In this document: piece after piece, positions 8,455 through 20,912 of the stretch | How positions within the stretch are numbered: the first letter of the stretch is position 1 | How the letters are laid out: the number at the start of each line of letters is the position of its first letter | Assembly: GCA_019114465.1 (NCBI GenBank) | Contig: DXFM01000048.1 | Span: 41,475-105,474 of the forward strand | DNA: 64,000 nt | Direction of reading: 5' to 3' | Source of the DNA: Candidatus Lachnoclostridium avicola | Lineage (GTDB): Bacteria; Bacillota; Clostridia; Lachnospirales; Lachnospiraceae | Made by a program: the position numbers and the translations under genes | The notes under the pieces: generated by a model | What the model was told of the DNA's origin: nothing | Seen by the model: only the letters and a program-made list of their open reading frames with translations | Database searches by the model: none

Positions 8455-9516
8455 ATGAGGAAAAAAATGATGAAGTTGGCGGCTCTGGCCATGTCAGCGG
8501 TGATGGCACTGTCTCTGGCGGCGTGCGGAGGCGGCTCCGGCAGCGGGACATCCGGGGGCAGCGGAGACGGCGCCCAGGGAGATGAAGCGGACTGGACATG
8601 GGAGAGAAAAGTGACCCTGGTATGCCCCTGGGGCGTGGGCGGCGGCGCTGACGGCACCCTGAGACCGCTGCAGCCCCTTCTGGAAGAAGAACTGGGGGTA
8701 CCGGTGGAGATTGTAAATGTGGAAGGCGCCGGCGGAGCCAACGGCGTAAACTACGCCTACAAGCAGCCGGCGGACGGCTATACCTATATGCTGGGAACCC
8801 AGTCTCTGATCATGCTGGATCTGCAGAAAATTCTGCCCATGGATTTCAAAGCAGAGTTTATTCCGGTGTCCAAGCTGGTGCACTCTATTTTGATCGTGGG
8901 ATCTTCCGCGAAAGCCATGGAAGGAAAGTATACCAATTTTGATGAGTTTATTGAGTACGCGAAGAATCATCCCCAGGAACTGAGCTGCGGCATGCTCACC
9001 GCCACAGGCGCGGATTCAGTGGCCATGAAGCAGACGCTGGCCGGCGGCCTGGGCTGTGATGTGACGGAAGTGGAGAATTACGTGAAGATCGTCAGCTATT
9101 CCAGCGGTTCTGAGATGAGTTCCGCCATGGCCGGAGGCCACATCCATATCAGCATCAGCGGCGTGGACGAAGTAAAAGGCCTGATCGATTCCGGCGATAT
9201 TGTTCCGCTGATTTCACTGTCTGAGGAGAGAATGTCCACCTACCCGGAGATCGAGTGCACGGGAGAGAAGGGCATTGATTCCTACATCGGAACCTGGAGA
9301 GGAATTTTCTGTCGTACAGATACTCCGGCGGCAGCAGTGAAGGCGATGGACGAGGCCATCAAGAAGGCCTGGGAGAGTCCGGATTATCAGGAATTCTTAA
9401 AGAACGCCGTATATCTGGACCGGGAAGGCTATCAGACGGGATCAGAATTCCAGAATCTGATCGACCAGGAGTACACTACTTTTGAAGATTACCTGAAGGG
9501 CGCGGGGCTGATGTGA
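8455..9516 (+). CDS. Tripartite tricarboxylate transporter substrate-binding lipoprotein (TctC-like)
   Basis: 353 aa. A lipoprotein signal peptide ends in LSLAACGGG, with Cys24 as the probable lipidation site, followed by a Gly/Ser linker. The mature protein is a TctC/BugT-type binding protein (WGVGGGADGTLRPL, NVEGAGGANGVNYAYK). It would capture a carboxylate-type solute outside the cell and deliver it to the TctA/TctB membrane pair encoded directly downstream. The ligand cannot be read from the sequence. A second TctC-like protein is encoded at 14.2 kb. Confidence 0.93.
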   Translation: MRKKMMKLAALAMSAVMALSLAACGGGSGSGTSGGSGDGAQGDEADWTWERKVTLVCPWGVGGGADGTLRPLQPLLEEELGVPVEIVNVEGAGGANGVNYAYKQPADGYTYMLGTQSLIMLDLQKILPMDFKAEFIPVSKLVHSILIVGSSAKAMEGKYTNFDEFIEYAKNHPQELSCGMLTATGADSVAMKQTLAGGLGCDVTEVENYVKIVSYSSGSEMSSAMAGGHIHISISGVDEVKGLIDSGDIVPLISLSEERMSTYPEIECTGEKGIDSYIGTWRGIFCRTDTPAAAVKAMDEAIKKAWESPDYQEFLKNAVYLDREGYQTGSEFQNLIDQEYTTFEDYLKGAGLM

Positions 9517-9548
9517 CAGGTTCTGTATAATGATAAGGGGATAACAGT

Positions 9549-10070
9549 ATGGTAATAGAATTAATCGTAAACATATTGCTGCTTGGATTCTGTATTTTCT
9601 GTTTCGGCTATGTGGGGGCGACCATGCCTGTCTCGGCGGTCAATGAGCTGGGGGCGGAGCAGTGGCCCCAGGGAATCCTGATTCTGCTGATTCTGGCGAT
9701 CCTGTGGAATATTTTCAAATTTTTCCGGGTTCACAAGACGGCGGAAGTGGCGGAAGCCTTTAAAGAATTTCCGGGAGATGTGGTTGGCTTTTTCAAGAGC
9801 AAGCTGTTCATCGGCATGGTGCTGGTGGTAATTATGGCTTTGGCCTACGAGCCGGTGGGATTTATGGTGACCTGCTTCGCGTTTCTTATGGCCTACGGTC
9901 TGCTTCTGGGACAGAGAAATATCGCCCTTCTGGTGGGGACTTCCCTGCTGATCACCGTGATTTTATATGTGGGCTTCTCTGTCTTTCTGGGCGTGCTCCT
10001 TCCCAGAGGAAATATTTCCTTCCTGAGAGACTTTGCACTGTTTGTGGAATCGCTGATTCCGTCGTTTTAA
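9549..10070 (+). CDS. Tripartite tricarboxylate transporter small membrane subunit (TctB-like)
   Basis: 173 aa with four predicted membrane segments (IVNILLLGFCIFCFGYVGA, GILILLILAILWNIF, FIGMVLVVIMALAY and a long C-terminal one). Length and topology fit TctB, the poorly conserved small membrane subunit. Located between tctC and tctA, 32 bp after the first and 12 bp before the second. Confidence 0.92.
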   Translation: MVIELIVNILLLGFCIFCFGYVGATMPVSAVNELGAEQWPQGILILLILAILWNIFKFFRVHKTAEVAEAFKEFPGDVVGFFKSKLFIGMVLVVIMALAYEPVGFMVTCFAFLMAYGLLLGQRNIALLVGTSLLITVILYVGFSVFLGVLLPRGNISFLRDFALFVESLIPSF

Positions 10071-10082
10071 GGGAGGTAGCAT

Positions 10083-11588
10083 ATGGAATTATTGACAAGT
10101 GGATTATCTGTAGTATTTCAGCCCACAATGTTTCTGCTGATTATTTTCGCCGTGTTCCTGGGCACCCTCTTCGGGGCCCTTCCCGGAGTGTCGGCGACCA
10201 TGGCTGTGACGCTGGGAATTCCGTTCACCTACAAAATGGATGCGGTGAGCGCCATCGCCTTTCTGGTGGCCATCTACTGCGCCTCCATCACCGGCGGCGG
10301 CATGACGGCCATCCTGTTTAAGATTCCGGGCGTGCCCTCCAGCGCTCCCACCACCTATGACGGCTATCCCATGGCCCAGAGAGGAGAGGCCGGAAAGGCT
10401 CTGGGCATGCAGCTGGTCTGCTCCGCCATCGGCGGAATGTTCGCGGCGGTCTGCATGCTGCTTTTGAGCCCCCAGCTGACCCAGGCGGCGTTGAGCTTCG
10501 GCCCGTCTGAGCTGTTTGCCATTTCCTTTATGGGACTGTCCATTCTGACCAGCCTGGAGACGGACAATATCTGCCGCACCATTATCTCCGGCCTGCTGGG
10601 CCTGCTGCTGGCCTGCATCGGCCTGGACCCGCTGCTGGGTGTGCCGAGACTGACGTTCGGGACCCGTTTCCTCACATCGGGAATTGAGATGATTCCGGTG
10701 ATGATCGGATTTTTCGCTGTGACAGAGGTGTTAAAGCAGACGGCGAAGCCTTCCAAGCTGACAGCGGTGGGAGGAAACAGCAGCATGTCCGCCAAGATGC
10801 CGAGCCTGAAGGAATTCCTTTCGGTAAAATGGATTGTGGCCAGATGTTCCGTGGTGGGAACCATCATCGGCATTCTTCCCGGAGCGGGAGCCACCATCGC
10901 TTCCTTTATGTGCTATTCCATGGAGCAGAAACTCTCCAAACACCCGGAGAAATTCGGAACGGGATGTCTGGACGGCATCGCGGCTCCCGAGACCGGCAAT
11001 AACGCCGCCACCGGAGGAGCTATGGTACCCCTGCTGTCCCTGGGAATTCCCGGCGGAAACGCGGCAGCTATTATGATGTCCGCCCTGGTGCTGAAAGGCG
11101 TGACCATGGGACCTCTGCTTCTGATTGATCAGCCCCAGTTTTTGTCCGCCACCTTCGCGTCCATGTTTGTGTCCAACATTGTGATGGTGTTTGCCGCCAT
11201 TGTGATCGCAAAGGTATTTGTGCAGATTCTGAAGGTGCCCTACAGCATTCTCGGACCCACCATTATTATGATGGCCACCATCGGAGCTTACGCCACAAAG
11301 AATACGGCAGTGGATGTGATCCTGATGGCTGTGGCAGGTCTGGCAGGGTTCCTGCTGGTAAAGTGCAAGTTCAACAGCTCCGCCATGATCCTCGGTCTGG
11401 TGCTGGGAACGATCTGCGAGTCCAATCTGCGCCGGGCAGTGACTATCGTTCAGGGCGATACCCTGCTGGAAGCTTTCATTAATCTGTTAAAGCGTCCGGT
11501 GACCGGAATCATCATGGCAGTATGTATCGTCGTTCTGCTGTGGCCGGTGGTTAAACCCATGGTTGCCAAAAAGGCGAAGGCAAAGTAA
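10083..11588 (+). CDS. Tripartite tricarboxylate transporter large membrane subunit (TctA-like)
   Basis: 501 aa, the usual TctA length, with about 11-12 membrane segments. Conserved TctA stretches are visible: GTLFGALPGVSATMAVTLGIPFTYKM, YCASITGGGMTAILFKIPG, IIGILPGAGATIASFMCY and VPLLSLGIPGGNAAA. This subunit forms the sodium- or proton-driven translocation path. The ATG follows GGGAGGTAGCAT. Membrane partner of the two upstream subunits. Confidence 0.95.
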   Translation: MELLTSGLSVVFQPTMFLLIIFAVFLGTLFGALPGVSATMAVTLGIPFTYKMDAVSAIAFLVAIYCASITGGGMTAILFKIPGVPSSAPTTYDGYPMAQRGEAGKALGMQLVCSAIGGMFAAVCMLLLSPQLTQAALSFGPSELFAISFMGLSILTSLETDNICRTIISGLLGLLLACIGLDPLLGVPRLTFGTRFLTSGIEMIPVMIGFFAVTEVLKQTAKPSKLTAVGGNSSMSAKMPSLKEFLSVKWIVARCSVVGTIIGILPGAGATIASFMCYSMEQKLSKHPEKFGTGCLDGIAAPETGNNAATGGAMVPLLSLGIPGGNAAAIMMSALVLKGVTMGPLLLIDQPQFLSATFASMFVSNIVMVFAAIVIAKVFVQILKVPYSILGPTIIMMATIGAYATKNTAVDVILMAVAGLAGFLLVKCKFNSSAMILGLVLGTICESNLRRAVTIVQGDTLLEAFINLLKRPVTGIIMAVCIVVLLWPVVKPMVAKKAKAK

Positions 11589-11683
11589 AATAAATAGAAG
11601 GAAAAAGAGAGGATGTTGTGGAACCGGGCGGACCGTCCGCCTGGTTTCGCGGCACCCTCTTTTGGAATGGAAAGGGACAGGCT

Positions 11684-11941
11684 GTGAATCGGAAAAAATT
11701 TAAAATCAAGATGGAGCTTGCCATGGTGAAGCCGGTGTGCGTCGGAGCCGTGCTTCTGGGCATTTTCTTTTTCGCCGCGGGCAGATGGGCGGCGGCTCTC
11801 TGCATGCTTCTGGGTTCTTATCTGTTTGAAAAATCCATGTACCGCTGTCCGGCCTGCGGTAGAAAACTGGACATGAAGTATCCTCTGCCGGCGGGATCCC
11901 GCTGTCCGTTTTGCGGGGCGCAGCTGAGGGCGAAAAAATAA
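11684..11941 (+). CDS. Small membrane protein with C-terminal zinc ribbon
   Basis: 85 aa if translation begins at the GTG at 11684; the ORF track places it at GTG 11618, but the extra residues are not protein-like and neither start has a clear ribosome binding site. A membrane segment pair (CVGAVLLGIFFFAAGRWAAALCMLLGSYLF) is followed by a four-cysteine zinc ribbon, CPACGRK...CPFCGAQ. Function unknown. It sits between tctA and the sensor kinase, so it may belong to the same transcription unit. Confidence 0.6.
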   Translation: MNRKKFKIKMELAMVKPVCVGAVLLGIFFFAAGRWAAALCMLLGSYLFEKSMYRCPACGRKLDMKYPLPAGSRCPFCGAQLRAKK

Positions 11942-11971
11942 GAGCTGCCGGCAGCAAAGGAGGTGGGGGGA

Positions 11972-14371
11972 ATGAGCTGGCTGAGGCGAAATGCAAAAAA
12001 ACTGGTCATACCGCTGATCGGGATTCTGATCTTTCTGATGACTTACCTGATGAGAGTGACCTATTCTGCCTACCTGGACGTGGTGAGAGAGGAGCGGCAG
12101 GAAAATCTTCTGCTGATCTCCCGGGCAGTCTCCCGCAATCTCCAGAATTTTTTTGCCGAGCAGATTCAGAAGGTGGATATCCTGACCCGGACTCCCGGTT
12201 TTCAGAGGGGTTTTGAGACTTACTATGAAAACGGGGATGACAGGGGGATGAAGGAGTACATTTTTTCCTATATGCAGTCCCATCAGCAGGGACTGGCCGG
12301 CATCTATGTGCTGGACCGGGTGGGCGAGCCGGTATTCCACTACGACCAGTACCCTTTTGTGGGAATCTTAAACGGTATTGATCTGGACCTTAAGCAGTAT
12401 GCCGACGGGAACAGGAGCGGGATCGGTGAGCTGGTGGGGCTTCTGGACGGACAGTACGGAGTGACCCTGGCCAACAATATTTACGATGGAAACGGGTATC
12501 TGGGAACGGTGGTCTGCGTGCTGGATATGGGAGAGATTTCCCGCCAGTATGTGGAGATACTCAGCCCGGAAAACGGCGGATATATTGCGGTGAAGGATGA
12601 AAACGGGACGGTGATCCTCCACCCGGATGAGCGGATGGTGAGATTTAACTACAAACGGGATCTGGAAGGATTTGACCAGTATGCCAGATACGATTCCCTC
12701 CGCCGGATGCTGGAACAGCAGTACAGCGAGGAAGAGGGAAGCAGTGTGTATGTGGAGTACACCAACAATATTATGCCGCCGGTTCAGGTGATGGCCTCGT
12801 TTTCCAGAATGAATCTGAACGGGATTTCCTGGTATGTCTCCGCGGTGATGCCCTATCGCGCGGCCATGCAGACGGAGACCTCCGGGATGCGCCATCTGGG
12901 ACTGCTGGCGGTGGTGATCTGCGCACTGATTCTGACAGGCGGAGCCATTATTTACCATCAGCGGAGAGAACGGCAGAAGCTGAAGCTGGAGACCAGATAC
13001 CTGCGGGATATGAATCGAACCCTGGAAGAGCTGCACCAGAGTCAGGAACAGGCCCGCCACTATCAGAAACTGACCACCATCGGCATGCTGGCCGGAGGAA
13101 TTGTCCATGAGTTTAACAATCTGCTCACCCCGGTCATCGGATATTCGGAATTTCTGATGGAGCAGCTGGGGAAAGACAATGAATATTACGGGGACATGGA
13201 GGAGATCTACAAGGCGGGGATGAGAGGAAAAGAGATTGTGGAGCAGATCCTTCCTTTCAGCAGAAAGGAGATGGAAGCCGGTCTGTTTTCCCCCGTGAGT
13301 ATCGATACGGTGGCGGAGGAGGCTCTGCGGGCGGTGGAGCTGCTCAAGCCGTCCAATGTGCAGATCTGCAGAGAGCTGAACGCTTCTGGAGTCAATGTAT
13401 ACGGAAATGCCACCCAGATCTACCAGGTGCTTCTGAACCTGTACTCCAACGGCTGTCAGGCCATGGAGAAGGACGGCGGAATTCTGACGGTGGAGAGCCG
13501 AAGCATTCCCGGAAGCGAGATCCCGGAGGCGTACCGGGAGGCGGCGGATATGGACTATGCGGAGATCACCATCTCCGATACGGGCTGCGGCATGGGAAAA
13601 GAGATGCTGAAACAGATCTTCGACCCGTTTTTTACCACCAAGCAGAAGGGAACCGGGCTGGGCCTTTCTGTGGTGAAAAATATTATGGTCAACCACGGAG
13701 GTTTTATTCTGGCGGACAGCCAGGAGGGAAAGGGAAGCCGGTTTCGTCTGTATTTTCCGGCCACCCGGCTGTCTGCAGCTGAAATGGAGCCGGGCCGGGA
13801 GGAAAAGGGCGCAGGCGGAAGGGCCGCGGTCCTCCTGGTGGATGATGACGAGCAGGTGGTCAAGTACTTAAAGAGGAGGCTGCGGCTGCGGGGCTATCAG
13901 ACGGAAGCGTATACCGATGCCCAGAAGGCCATGGAAGTTTTGTGCGGAGGAGAGGGAAGCTGGCAGTTTCTGATCGTGGACGATACGATGCCAAAATACA
14001 GGGGGACAGTTCTGGCGAGAAAAGCCAAACAGAGGAGCGGGCTGAAGGTGATCCTGCTCACCGGCCTGGTGGGACAGGATACGGTGCTGATGAAGGAGCA
14101 GGGAATTGTGGATGAATTTCTGCTCAAGCCGGTCCGGTTTAAGGAACTGCTGGACACAATGGAACGGATGACGAAACAGAGGGAAGGGAGAGAGAATGGT
14201 TGGGAAGGTTTATGCGAAGAGGAGAAGGGCACTGCTGATTATGGCTGTGGCTCTCATGGCGGCGTTTCTGATGAGCTGCACTGTGAAAGAGACGGAAACA
14301 ATGGGAACCAGCGGCTACCCGAAGGAAGCGGTGGAGATGATTGCCCCGGCAGGCCCGGGAAGCGGTTTTGA
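11972..14371 (+). CDS. Membrane hybrid sensor histidine kinase with receiver domain and overrunning C-terminal tail
   Basis: 799 aa from the ATG at 11972, which has AAAGGAGG 9 nt upstream; the GTG start of the ORF track lies directly behind this site and is unlikely. Order: membrane segment (about 10-28), extracytoplasmic Cache/PAS-like sensor region (about 30-300), second membrane segment (about 307-328), phosphoacceptor domain with GGIVHEFNNLLTPVIGYSEF (His about 378), ATPase domain with NLYSNGCQAM, DTGCGMG and TGLGLSVVKN, and a receiver domain (about 620-735: LLVDDDEQ, LIVDDTMP, LLKPVRF). After the receiver the frame stays open for about 58 codons that run through the start of the next gene; this tail matches nothing and looks like lost-stop read-through. 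Likely senses the solute handled by the Tct system. Confidence 0.9.
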   Translation: MSWLRRNAKKLVIPLIGILIFLMTYLMRVTYSAYLDVVREERQENLLLISRAVSRNLQNFFAEQIQKVDILTRTPGFQRGFETYYENGDDRGMKEYIFSYMQSHQQGLAGIYVLDRVGEPVFHYDQYPFVGILNGIDLDLKQYADGNRSGIGELVGLLDGQYGVTLANNIYDGNGYLGTVVCVLDMGEISRQYVEILSPENGGYIAVKDENGTVILHPDERMVRFNYKRDLEGFDQYARYDSLRRMLEQQYSEEEGSSVYVEYTNNIMPPVQVMASFSRMNLNGISWYVSAVMPYRAAMQTETSGMRHLGLLAVVICALILTGGAIIYHQRRERQKLKLETRYLRDMNRTLEELHQSQEQARHYQKLTTIGMLAGGIVHEFNNLLTPVIGYSEFLMEQLGKDNEYYGDMEEIYKAGMRGKEIVEQILPFSRKEMEAGLFSPVSIDTVAEEALRAVELLKPSNVQICRELNASGVNVYGNATQIYQVLLNLYSNGCQAMEKDGGILTVESRSIPGSEIPEAYREAADMDYAEITISDTGCGMGKEMLKQIFDPFFTTKQKGTGLGLSVVKNIMVNHGGFILADSQEGKGSRFRLYFPATRLSAAEMEPGREEKGAGGRAAVLLVDDDEQVVKYLKRRLRLRGYQTEAYTDAQKAMEVLCGGEGSWQFLIVDDTMPKYRGTVLARKAKQRSGLKVILLTGLVGQDTVLMKEQGIVDEFLLKPVRFKELLDTMERMTKQREGRENGWEGLCEEEKGTADYGCGSHGGVSDELHCERDGNNGNQRLPEGSGGDDCPGRPGKRF

Positions 14372-15236
14372 TTTGACAATCCGGGCGGTGTCCCAGTGCC
14401 TGATCGGCACCAGCCTGGTGCTGGTGCCTCTCCCGGTAACCAATAAGCCGGGAAAGGGCGGGAGCGCGGCGCTGGAATATTTGGCGGGAAAGCGGGGAGA
14501 GGACAACGTGCTGTCCATATTTTCTCCGCCCATCTGTCTGATACACCTAAATGGGACTACCTCTTACAATTATCGGGAGAATACCACCCCTGTGGCGAAG
14601 CTGCTGGTGGATTACGGCTGCTTTGCGGTGAGAAGTGATTCCCCTTATCGGAGTATCCTGGATGTGATGGAGGCTCTGAAAAAGGATCCGGGGAGCCTGA
14701 AGATCGGCGGTACCTCGTCGGTCTGGTCCATGGATCACGTGCAGTTTTTGGAGGTAGCCAGGGCGGCGGGAGTCACCGGGCTGGATCAGATTGTCTATGA
14801 GGGCTATGAAAACGGGGGAGCGGTGTCCAGCCTTATGGGAGGCCGCATTGATGTGCTCTCCGCCGGTGCCAGCGATGTGATGGGGCTGATGGAGAGCGGG
14901 GATCTGCGGGTTCTGGCGGTGACGGCGGATAAACGTCTGGAAAACCGGCTGATGGCAGAGATTCCCACCTGCATGGAGGAGGGAATCGACGTGGAATTTT
15001 CCAACTGGAGAGGATTGTTCGGGCCGGCGGATATGCCCGACTATGCTCTGGATTACTGGGAGACAACGCTGAGGGAGATGGCGGAGACGGAGATGTGGAA
15101 GGATACCTGCAGCCGTTATGGATGGAAGGAAGATTTTCAGGGGCATGAAGAATTTGAAAAATTCCTGGATGAGATGAATGAGGATTACCGGGAACTGCTG
15201 GAGGAAGTCAGAGGACTGGAGCCCGCAGTTCCGTAG
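14196..15236 (+). CDS. Second TctC-like substrate-binding lipoprotein
   Basis: 346 aa with a lipoprotein signal (ALLIMAVALMAAFLMSC, Cys28). The mature part is TctC-like (IAPAGPGSGFDLTIRAV, NKPGKGGSAALEYLAG, LMGGRIDVLSAGASDVMG). The start has a purine-rich site (GGGAAGGGAGAGAG) and is certain from the signal peptide, although it lies 176 bp inside the kinase ORF. A binding protein paired with a sensor kinase rather than with membrane subunits recalls the Bordetella BctC/BctE arrangement, where an extracytoplasmic binding protein takes part in sensing citrate. A sensing role here is inferred from position only. Confidence 0.9.
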   Translation: MVGKVYAKRRRALLIMAVALMAAFLMSCTVKETETMGTSGYPKEAVEMIAPAGPGSGFDLTIRAVSQCLIGTSLVLVPLPVTNKPGKGGSAALEYLAGKRGEDNVLSIFSPPICLIHLNGTTSYNYRENTTPVAKLLVDYGCFAVRSDSPYRSILDVMEALKKDPGSLKIGGTSSVWSMDHVQFLEVARAAGVTGLDQIVYEGYENGGAVSSLMGGRIDVLSAGASDVMGLMESGDLRVLAVTADKRLENRLMAEIPTCMEEGIDVEFSNWRGLFGPADMPDYALDYWETTLREMAETEMWKDTCSRYGWKEDFQGHEEFEKFLDEMNEDYRELLEEVRGLEPAVP

Positions 15237-15240
15237 GAAA

Positions 15241-15279
15241 GGGCCGGCGCGGAAGGCAGTTCCGCTGCCGGCCCTGATT
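15241..15279 (+). terminator. Strong hairpin after the second TctC gene
   Basis: GGGCCGGC and GCCGGCCC enclose a further 6-bp stem (GCGGAA/TTCCGC). Only a weak T tract (TGATTG) follows, so it may end transcription inefficiently or protect the 3' end. Confidence 0.6.
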
Positions 15280-15396
15280 GCGTGCAGTCCCCCGGCGCCG
15301 GCGAACCCCGGCACTTTTTGCATTGATGGAATCCGCCCGGTGTGATAAGATGAATGTAAATGACTGACGGAAACAGGAACGGAAGGGAGAGGGACG

Positions 15397-18879
<3,483 letters not shown>

Positions 18880-18930
18880 AATAACTTTTGATCAATGTAT
18901 ATAAATAAGAACAATATGGAGGGATTGGCT

Positions 18931-19905
18931 ATGGCGAAAGAAGTGAAAACGATTGGTGTATTGACAAGCGGCGGTGATGCACCGGGCATGAATGCAGCAA
19001 TCCGGGCAGTAGTCAGAACCGCGATTCATAAAGGGTTAAAGGTTAAGGGAATCATGAGAGGCTACGCCGGCCTGCTTCAGGAAGAGATTGTGGACATGGA
19101 CGGTTTGAGTGTGGCAGACATCATCAACCGCGGCGGCACCATTCTGTATACGGCAAGATGCCAGGAGTTCACCACTCCCGAGGGCCAGCAGAAGGGCGCG
19201 GAGATCTGCCGGAAGCACGGCATTGACGGAATCGTTGTCATCGGCGGCGACGGATCTTTCCAGGGAGCCGGAAAACTCTCTGCCCTGGGCATCAACACCA
19301 TCGGACTTCCGGGCACCATTGACCTGGACATCGCATGTACGGACTACACCATCGGCTTTGACACGGCTGTGAATACGGCCATGGAAGCCATCGACCGGAT
19401 CCGCGACACTTCCACCTCCCATGAGCGCTGCAGCATCGTAGAGGTTATGGGCCGCAACGCCGGATATATCGCTCTCTGGTGCGGAATCGCCAACGGAGCG
19501 GAGGACATCCTGCTTCCGGAGAAATACAACGGAGATGAGCAGGAGCTGATCAACCGGATCATCGACAACCGCAAGAGAGGCAAGAAGCATCATATTATTG
19601 TCAACGCAGAGGGAATCGGACATTCCGCATCCATGGCAAAGAGAATTGAGGCGGCCACTGGCATTGAGACGAGAGCCACCATCCTGGGCCATATGCAGAG
19701 AGGCGGCACCCCCACCTGCAAGGACAGAATGTACGCATCCATCATGGGCGCCAAGGCCGTAGACCTTCTGGCCGAGGGCAAGAGCAACCGCGTGGTAGCC
19801 TACAAGGGCGGTGCCTTCGTAGACTTCGACATCCAGGAGGCTCTGGCTATGACCAAGCATATCCCGGAGGACGAGTACGAGATCAGCAAGATCCTGGTAA
19901 GATAA
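18931..19905 (+). CDS. pfkA: ATP-dependent 6-phosphofructokinase
   Basis: 324 aa from the ATG at 18931, which has TGGAGGGATTGGCT upstream; the track's earlier ATG adds 12 residues without a site. Phosphorylates fructose 6-phosphate, the committed step of glycolysis. Motifs: GVLTSGGDAPGMNAAIRAVV, GGDGSFQGA (the GGDGS form used by ATP enzymes, not the GGDDT of pyrophosphate enzymes), PGTIDLDI, EVMGRNAGYIA and GHMQRGGTPT. The catalytic Asp of TID is present; the Asn normally next to it is Leu. dnaE-pfkA is a common clostridial gene order. Confidence 0.97.
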   Translation: MAKEVKTIGVLTSGGDAPGMNAAIRAVVRTAIHKGLKVKGIMRGYAGLLQEEIVDMDGLSVADIINRGGTILYTARCQEFTTPEGQQKGAEICRKHGIDGIVVIGGDGSFQGAGKLSALGINTIGLPGTIDLDIACTDYTIGFDTAVNTAMEAIDRIRDTSTSHERCSIVEVMGRNAGYIALWCGIANGAEDILLPEKYNGDEQELINRIIDNRKRGKKHHIIVNAEGIGHSASMAKRIEAATGIETRATILGHMQRGGTPTCKDRMYASIMGAKAVDLLAEGKSNRVVAYKGGAFVDFDIQEALAMTKHIPEDEYEISKILVR

Positions 19906-19933
19906 TAAAACTGGCAGATACAGAAACCAGACC

Positions 19934-19980
19934 AGCGCCTTTCCCGGCGGATAACGCCCGGGAAAGGCGCTGCTTTTATT
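19934..19980 (+). terminator. Rho-independent terminator after pfkA
   Basis: 14-bp stem AGCGCCTTTCCCGG against its complement, with a short loop, followed by TGCTTTTATT. Confidence 0.9.
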
Positions 19981-20083
19981 TCCCAGAATTCTTTTTGTTC
20001 CCCAGAACCTCCCTCCCCCGGTTTTTTGCCTTGCATAATGAAATGGGGGATGGTATAATGTCCACGTTGGCAATGAGCAGTGC

Positions 20084-20148
20084 GCCGGAAGGCGGAACCC
20101 AGGCGGCGTTGTGCTCGCACAAAAGCAGCCTGGGTTCCGCCTTCCGGC
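20084..20148. repeat. Large perfect inverted repeat (21-bp arms)
   Basis: In the 560-bp space between pfkA and nusB, the arm GCCGGAAGGCGGAACCCAGG plus one base recurs as its exact complement after a spacer of about 23 bases, giving a long hairpin. No gene is evident; ORFs predicted through it have repeat-driven composition. It is followed by a second short hairpin (GGGCGAAGCCC) and the 38-bp tandem repeat. Confidence 0.8.
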
Positions 20149-20212
20149 ATAGGGCGAAGCCCGTGAGTGAGGGTGAGCGAAGCGAACCCGAACCCCCGGC
20201 CGGCCGCAACCT

Positions 20213-20322
20213 GCCGGCAAGGCCCCGCCAAAGCCGGCCCGCCAGTATCCGCCGGCGAGGCCCCGCCAAAGCCGTCCGGCCAGCATTCGCCGGCGAGGCC
20301 CCGCCAAAGCCGCCCCCCGGCT
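20213..20322. repeat. 38-bp GC-rich tandem repeat, about three copies
   Basis: Units begin at 20213, 20251 and 20289, each starting GCCGGCRAGGCCCCGCCAAA; the third is truncated. The composition (C-rich on the + strand) is unlike the flanking genes. Together with the 65-bp hairpin just before it, this may be one dispersed intergenic repeat element. Nothing else is recognisable between 19906 and 20465 except the pfkA terminator and the nusB ribosome binding site (CAGGAGGAGAG). Confidence 0.8.
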
Positions 20323-20465
20323 CCGCTGCCATATCCAATGCAGAAAAAGACCGAATGTAAATCTCCGCCCACTCCGCGCAGACTTACATTTGCCCTTTTT
20401 CACTCCGCAGTGCCCCAGGGCATTCTGCGGATTTCACAGCAACACAACACTCAGGAGGAGAGAAT

Positions 20466-20909
20466 ATGACCAGAAGAGAACTGCGGGAGCACTGCTTCAA
20501 GATGCTTTTCAGTGCCAATTTTTATGATACGGAAGAGGCAGAGCAGCAGCTGGACCGTTATTTTGACGCTCCCGAGGAGGACGAGATGGACCCGGACGGA
20601 AAGACGGAGGTGGTTCATCAGGTCGGTCTCAGGGAGGAAGATAAAGAATATCTCCACAATCGTGTGGAGCACATTATAGAGAGCATTCCGGAGCTGGACG
20701 CCAGACTGAACCAGGTGGCGGAAGGCTGGAAGACCAGGCGTATGGGCAAGGTGGAGCTGACGATTCTCCGCCTGGCGCTCTATGAGATGAAGCTTGACGA
20801 CACCATCCCGGAGAAGGTGGCGATCAATGAGGCGGTGGAGCTTGCCAAGAAGTACGGCGGCAATGACTCCCCGGCATTTGTGAACGGAATACTGGCAAAG
20901 CTGGTGTAG
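20466..20909 (+). CDS. nusB: Transcription antitermination factor NusB
   Basis: 147 aa, all-helical RNA-binding protein that acts with NusE (S10) at boxA to support rRNA transcription. RRELREHCFKMLFSANFY at the start and RMGKVELTILRLALYEM, KVAINEAVELAKKYGG and FVNGILAKL in the C-terminal half are typical. The ATG follows CAGGAGGAGAGAAT. First gene of a long run through recN that is common in clostridia. Confidence 0.96.
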   Translation: MTRRELREHCFKMLFSANFYDTEEAEQQLDRYFDAPEEDEMDPDGKTEVVHQVGLREEDKEYLHNRVEHIIESIPELDARLNQVAEGWKTRRMGKVELTILRLALYEMKLDDTIPEKVAINEAVELAKKYGGNDSPAFVNGILAKLV

Positions 20910-20912
20910 TCT

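Noticed and set aside
12368-13696. 442-aa minus-strand ORF opposite the sensor kinase
   Set aside because: His-rich shadow frame of a well-supported kinase gene.
20213-20322. CRISPR array
   Set aside because: Repeats are directly adjacent without spacers and no cas genes are present.
20167-20469. 100-aa ORF across the 38-bp repeats, and overlapping frames on both strands
   Set aside because: Pro/Ala/Arg composition follows from the repeats; no convincing start.
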